64,000 nt of DNA. It comes from Lytechinus pictus (taxonomy: Eukaryota; Echinodermata; Echinoidea; Temnopleuroida; Toxopneustidae). This document shows positions 58,731-64,000 of the stretch, one piece after another. The stretch's first letter is position 1, and the number at the start of each line of letters is the position of its first letter. The notes beneath the pieces are model-generated. The model did no database searches, had not been told where the DNA came from, and saw nothing but the letters and a program-made list of their open reading frames with translations. The stretch spans positions 9,777,501-9,841,500 of the forward strand of contig NC_087262.1 in NCBI RefSeq assembly GCF_037042905.1, in the 5' to 3' direction. The position numbers were made by a program, and so were the translations under genes.

Positions 58731-59711
58731 TGTCAAGGAAGAAATTTATTTAATTTAATTCCTTTGATTAGACTCATGTTCTGAGTTTATAAAGATAGTT
58801 CGTGTGTTGTGAATATTTAAACCTAGGTAAAAATGTACATATGTTTTGAATATTTCAAAAGCAAGCGTTGGCAACGTTTGATACCCCCCCCCCCTTAGAG
58901 TACAAGATTAGGTGGATGCCATATTTTGTTCAAGTGTTATAAATATTTTGTATTATGTAAGCATTTTCATACAGGTGTCATAAATAGCTAATACTGTGCT
59001 TTAGCATTGATGAATATAGGTGTACAGATGCACAGGAAGTCTTTTGTTATAAAGAATGTATTGCTTTATGCACTCAAATTATTTGGATTACTTTATAGAA
59101 ATTTTACAGTTAGTCCTAGTAACGGTAGGGTATATTAGGAGGTTAATTTCAGTAATTCAGGGAGAACCACCTAAGCTAGAATAGACTACAGATGTTACTA
59201 TAGGCAGTCGAAGTTAGAACTGAGGGACTACGTCGGTGACGAGATAACGACCCCAGCTGCCGCCGGTTCTCCACCGACATGATTCGTCAAAACTCATGTC
59301 ATTATTGGGGGCTCGATCTCGTCCACTAATTCGTTGAAGCCACATCTCTGATCTGGGGGCTACTCATCGAGGGGCAACAGTCTGCGGAGGCCGAGGCCGA
59401 GTGGAAGAGACATCGCAAGCTGCGGAGGCCAGGAACTGGACCGACCACCAGGGCCAAGTGGGCATGTCAGGACAGATGAGATGATGGGGGCTCACATCAA
59501 CTATTATCATTAAGTTAAGTTATGTTTTGTTATCCATATCCATGTATATTTTCATGTGAATCATTGTAAAAGAAATCAAAGGAGACCACAGAATGATTTA
59601 AGAGCTTTGATTAAATCTTTTACTAACTGTAATCCTCAGTTTTACGTATTCCTTATTTGGCGTCAAGCAGCAGTAGATAAAAAATTTAAAAAAGTCACTT
59701 CTCACGTGACA
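58731..59711. mobile_element. Solo-LTR-like insertion, 981 bp
   Basis: Starts TGTCAAGGAAG and ends TCACGTGACA (TGTCA/TGACA inverted tips). It is flanked by GTATT at 58726-58730 and 59712-59716. 5-bp duplications with TG...CA ends are typical of LTR retrotransposons. No internal coding region remains. Confidence 0.7.
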
Positions 59712-60092
59712 GTATTCAGGGATACACTGCTGCTCTTATGTCCAAGTTTCATGAACGAGATCCATAGACTTTTAAATTTATGACAATCCTCAAATAACCC
59801 CAACATGGCCAAAGTTTATTGACCCTAAGTGACCTTTGACCTAGGTCATGTGACCTGAAACTCGCACATGATATTCAGAGATACATGATTGCTCTTATGT
59901 CCAAGTTGCATGAACTAGATCCATATACTTTCGAAGTTATGACAACATTTCATAAACTTAACCTTGGTTAAGATTTCGATATTGATTCCCCCAACATGGT
60001 CTAAGTTCATTGACCCTAAATGACCTTTGACCTTGGTCATGTGACCTGAAACTCAGGCAGGATGTTCAGTAATACTTGATTATCCTTATGTC

Positions 60093-61591
60093 CACTGGCG
60101 TAAATCCGTGTTGATGGGTGGGGGGGATGACTGAAATATTTTGGCATTTTTTTTGCAATCATGTTTTTAGATATGCAAGGAATTGTCATTGATATGTCCA
60201 CAGTGGCGTACCGTGGGTCACGGCATGGGGGGGGGGGGGCACCAGCAAAAAAATTTAATCACTGAGTGAGCGCGCTCAGTTGCCAGTTATTCTGACCTAA
60301 TAGAGACATTTTAAGGACAATGTCATTAAACAGGTATGTATCTCACTGATCAAATAATGCGAGCGCGAAGCGCGAGCTGAAATTTGTTTATATTCACACC
60401 TAAAAACACATGAAACACTTTTTGTAGTCATTACAATAATGATTATCATGACGCATCTCACTAATCAAATATTGCGAGCGCGAAGCGCGAGCTGAAAATT
60501 TAGATAATTCAGACCTGAAGTGGGGCATTCTTAGGTTTCTTTGTAGGAATTAACTAGGACCATACGTATTTCATTAACCAAATGATGCGAGCGCGAAGCG
60601 CAAGCTGAAAATTTTTGATAATCAGATCAGAAGAAGGGACATTTTAAGGACTGATTTTAGGAATTCGTGTTGAGCAGACATATCTCACCAATCCACTAAT
60701 GCGAACGTAATCACGGACAGTAAATGTTTCATATATATAGGAAGACCTTAACATGGGGCAATCACTTATTGAGTCATGAAAAAGAAGCATATGTCACTAC
60801 ATAAAACAATGATAACTCAAGTGCTAGGAAATATATTTGGTTTATATTGACTTGAAAACGGGATGTTTCAGTACAACAGGATTATATATCTCGTTAAACA
60901 GACAATGCGAGCACCAGGAACAATGAAGACGTAGGCCCTGGTCAAATTATGTTTCATAAAGTTATGATAAAAATGTTTCTTATGTAATGTAACATAACAT
61001 AGTTATAATATATTATAACATTATAATGAATAATATTACTTCTTTCCCACTACGTTTCTCTTCCTTTCTCCCCCTTTTTCTCCTTTTCCCCGGTTTTTTT
61101 TTGTCAGCCGGGGGGGGGGGGGCACGTGCCCCCCATGCCCCCCCCCCCCCGTAGTTACGCCACTGTATGTCCATATGGCAAATACCCCTCCAATATTATT
61201 ATCTTTTTTACCCCATGATGGTTTAATGGTTTTATTAGAGATTACATTCAAACATTTGTGACATTCCATCTTAATTCCTTTCCAAAGACCCCAACATTGA
61301 TGAATTGGAAGAAACGGGGATTTCTCTTCAATGTTATAATAAGGACATAAGTATTTCGTTTGGAAATGGTGAACTGGCTCTTTATTTGCATTTTATGATT
61401 CAATAATATTGTTTTATTTGGGTTAAGCGGTATTTCAGGAAGAATTTTCACCAATAAAACAATTATCTCTTGTGATTTTTAGGCTTCATTTCTTTCGTAA
61501 AAAGTGGGGGGGATGTTTGTACAGGCCATCCCCCCCTCCTCGAAAAGTGGGGGGATATATCCCCCCATCCCCCCCGGGATTTACGCCAGTG
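60093..61591. mobile_element. Element B, hAT-like, CACTGGCGTAAATCC ends
   Basis: Ends CACTGGCGTAAATCC and GGATTTACGCCAGTG are perfect inverse complements. CTTATGTC at 60085-60092 and 61592-61599 is the 8-bp target duplication, inserted in the repeat word CTTATGTCCAAG. It holds element C inside. Confidence 0.88.
60201..61165 (-). mobile_element. Element C, hAT-like, CAGTGGCGTA ends, copy inside B
   Basis: An inverse, shorter relative of 33248-34778. It is flanked by TATGTCCA at 60193-60200 and 61166-61173, an 8-bp duplication. Three ~115-bp units carry GCGAGCGCGAAGCGCGAGC or variants (about 60359, 60474, 60588). Confidence 0.9.
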
Positions 61592-61720
61592 CTTATGTCT
61601 AAGTTTCATGAACTAGGTCCATATACTTTCTAAGTTATGATGACATTTCAAAAACTTAACCTTGGTTAAGATTTCAATGTTGACGACGCCACCGCCGCCG
61701 TCGGAAAAGCGGCGCCTATA

Positions 61721-62691
61721 CAGTGCGTATCAAAAAAAAGTTTACACTTAGAAAAAATCCTGTAAAATTATAAATTTTTAATATCCTGGAGATTTTTCCA
61801 CATTTTTACATTGATGCAGGTCCATTTAAGCAAATGACGATATAACTGTCAAAAAATATTTCCTCTTGAGTGAGCACCACTTAATTTTGAAAAGTTAGTG
61901 AAAAATGATTTGCGCAGAACTTTGAAATAGTTATGCGAATAAAAGTAGACCTTAATCATGAAGAACACGTGGAATTAAGCTAGTAAAATTGATTTGAAGA
62001 TATATTTTACCTTTTTAAACTTGTTTCATTGCCCAAAACACTTCAAAGAGTGCATTGCGCCCCACCCCACTCCCCACACACCGAGGCCATATTTGCTTTA
62101 CACTGAGCTGTGATTTACATGAAATGGCTTAGGCTTGATTTTCATTTTGTAAATCATTTTCAAGCTTAGACAAAGCGTGGAAAAACAAGAATTAAATGAA
62201 AAATGAAATGTAAACCCACTTTAAATGATAACAATTTAGTGAAAATATGCTGGAGATGTCTGATATAAACTTTTGTTCAGATTTAGTTATGTCCTCAGAT
62301 CCAGTTGGCACAAAAAGGGTAAAGGTTGTGCTTACTAAGTGTTGAAATTTCAATTTGGGTGGCAAAAGTGTTACAGAATGCTTGAATGTATCCGTTTTAT
62401 TTCAATTGACTAAAAGTGCACGGGAGATGTATGAGAAATGTCTTGCAGGGTAAGTTTGATTTCGCACTTTCCCCATGACACAGCGTGAAAAGGAGCATTT
62501 TTGCGCAGATTTCTGCGAGCTTTACAAAAATGGACAGTGCTCACTCAAGTGTAACATTCTGTCAAAACTTTTACTTTCATTGGATAGATGAGACCCAAAC
62601 CCAAGATTATATATGAAAAAATTATCCACATGTTGTATATTTTTTAATTCCCAGGGCTTTTTCAAAGTGTAATCTTTTTTGATACGCACTG
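61721..62691. mobile_element. Tc1/mariner-like non-autonomous element, 971 bp
   Basis: CAGTGCGTATCAAAAAA at both ends in inverse orientation, extending to ~34-bp inverted repeats. The flanks are TA and TA. Copy 1 of element A shows the uninterrupted site GGCGCCTATAGTCTCGC. No transposase frame. Confidence 0.9.
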
Positions 62692-62727
62692 TAGTCTCGC
62701 TCTGCTATGCAGGCGAGACAAAAACGG

Positions 62728-63331
62728 ATCATAAAGAAAATATGAAGATTTTTTATTTTGTTTCTACTGGTAATAATATCCTGACTTTTGTAATGTAAAT
62801 TTGCTGAATTTTGAAGTTGCCTTTTAAAGATTCGCTTTTCTACAACATTTATATCTCAAAATGATTTTGCATGGCTTAGAACTATTTTTGAATTTATGTT
62901 ACTTTCCCCAGAATGTATATATCTGTTTCTGTTATACATGTATATTCTGTGAGTTTATACATATATATATATATATATAATACATGTACAACAGCCTTGG
63001 CAATCCTTGTATTTAGATATGTGAAAGAAATGAATGAAGAGAACAATGGTAGGCATAGCTGATATAAAATATAAATAAATAGAGAGAGAGAGAGAGATAA
63101 TTCAGCTTTTTCTACCAGGAAGGGGGATGTATCTGCAAAATATTTTGGTCCATTTTCTTTATAAAAATATCATTTTAAATTGATTATGAACACTAATATG
63201 CAGCTGTAATCTATTGAATAGAGCCTCCAAAATGCTCTACTGTGGTATTGACATTATTTGTAGGATTCTTATCGAATGTTTTGTAAATCAAAATGGGTAT
63301 GAAACTCATTATCTACCTTATTGTTGTTTTT
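62728..63331. other. Intergenic DNA
   Basis: AT-rich with short AT (62958-62978) and GA (63081-63096) microsatellites. No gene recognised. Confidence 0.5.
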
Positions 63332-63942
63332 AAGGGGGTACTCCGGGCTAAAAACCATTACATCTAAATATACATAAGAGTACAATTCACCGAGCAATGC
63401 GCTGAAAATGTCATCAAAATGTGATAACAAATGACTAAGTTATTGATTTTCAAAAGTTGGCAATAATATATATACATGTATTCTGAAAACATTCATATGC
63501 ACGCCCTCATGAATATTCAATAGGTTGGCTGAGTATACCATGTATCCACTTTTTCTTGTATGTTATAAAATCATAATTATTTCATAACCCCATACATATG
63601 TGCGTGATAGGTCTCCCTTGTGACAAAATAAGTTGCAGCAATGTTTATCTTACACATTAAATAAGTTATCAATCGAAATTTGTTTTCATTCTTGGTGGAC
63701 GAACCTTTGAATAATATAATTCTATGTAATACAAAATAATAAGTGGGGATATGACATCATCACCTCACTAATCGCAAATTCCTGAAGACATGCATAGAAC
63801 TAATTCAGAAAAACAATGCAAAATTCTAAATTGTCATAACTTTATTTATCTTTGTCCAATTCTGATATTTCCAGTATTTTGTTTTTCTGATTTGACTTTA
63901 TCTGTTCAAATCATATAATTTTCAGCCTAGAATACCCCTCTT
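63332..63942. mobile_element. Fold-back MITE (CTCCGGGCT ends), copy 2
   Basis: TTAAGGGGGTACTCCGGGCT at the left pairs with AGCCTAGAATACCCCTCTTA at the right. Internal words (GACATCATCACC, ATGAATATTCAATAG) match copy 1 at 47237-47848. Confidence 0.75.
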
Positions 63943-64000
63943 ATTTCAATAATCCCTTATTGCTACACTGCAAAAACTCCGGTGTTGATTTAACACCAGC
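63943..64000. mobile_element. Start of a GGTGTTGATTTAACACC-type repeat
   Basis: ACACTGCAAAAACTCCGG followed by GGTGTTGATTTAACACCAGC opens a repeat that runs off the window. A relative may lie at 38691-39040. Confidence 0.4.

Larger units (their letters stand above)
58378..62727 (+). mobile_element. Repeat element A, copy 2, enlarged by four insertions
   Basis: The same start (AACAAGTGGAACGCCTCTGA) and end (GCAGGCGAGACAAAAACGG) as copy 1 at 54737-55915. It is interrupted by an LTR-like piece (58731-59711), element B (60093-61591, itself containing C) and a mariner-like element (61721-62691). Confidence 0.8.

Overview
This is a window of animal nuclear DNA, almost certainly from an echinoderm and most likely an echinoid-type genome (the species cannot be decided from the sequence). 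The evidence is split genes with GT-AG introns, an AT-rich background, a typical deuterostome SPARC gene, an ambulacrarian-style opsin, and very dense DNA transposons, fold-back elements, SINEs and CR1/L2-like LINE fragments. There are no operons. Three host genes can be supported.

Layout. (1) About 0-5 kb: a large exon on the minus strand (3324-4841) encoding a Gln/Pro-rich protein with repeated Gly-Trp motifs. (2) 5-22 kb: gene-poor DNA with microsatellites, MITEs, tRNA-derived SINE pieces, a 116-bp palindrome and two hammerhead-ribozyme-like units in tandem near 12.1 kb. (3) 22.36-26.96 kb: a 4.6-kb TTAA-flanked (piggyBac-like) fold-back element with inverted arrays of ~185-bp repeats. (4) 28.1-43.4 kb, minus strand: SPARC/osteonectin in five recognised coding exons (signal peptide, short acidic domain, follistatin-Kazal domain, extracellular Ca-binding domain with an EF-hand). 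The last short exon was not located, and the introns are full of transposons. (5) 43.8-49.8 kb: transposon-rich spacer. (6) 49.88-58.0 kb, plus strand: a five-exon, 337-residue opsin of the RGR/peropsin/Opn5-like kind. Its retinal-binding lysine is replaced by glutamate (codon 57820-57822) although the rest of the frame is intact. (7) 58.4-62.7 kb: a nested stack of five transposable elements with clear target-site duplications. A relative of the outermost element lies in opsin intron 3, so the pair brackets opsin exons 4-5.

The genes are not functionally linked. SPARC is a secreted matrix Ca/collagen-binding protein (skeleton and mesenchyme in echinoderms), the opsin is a membrane GPCR-type protein, and the Gln-rich protein is possibly cytoskeletal. 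The most notable observations are the lysine-less opsin, the hammerhead-like tandem units, the nested transposon stack, and transposon families carrying arrays of nuclear-receptor DR1/IR1 motifs or of GCGAAGC mini-hairpins.
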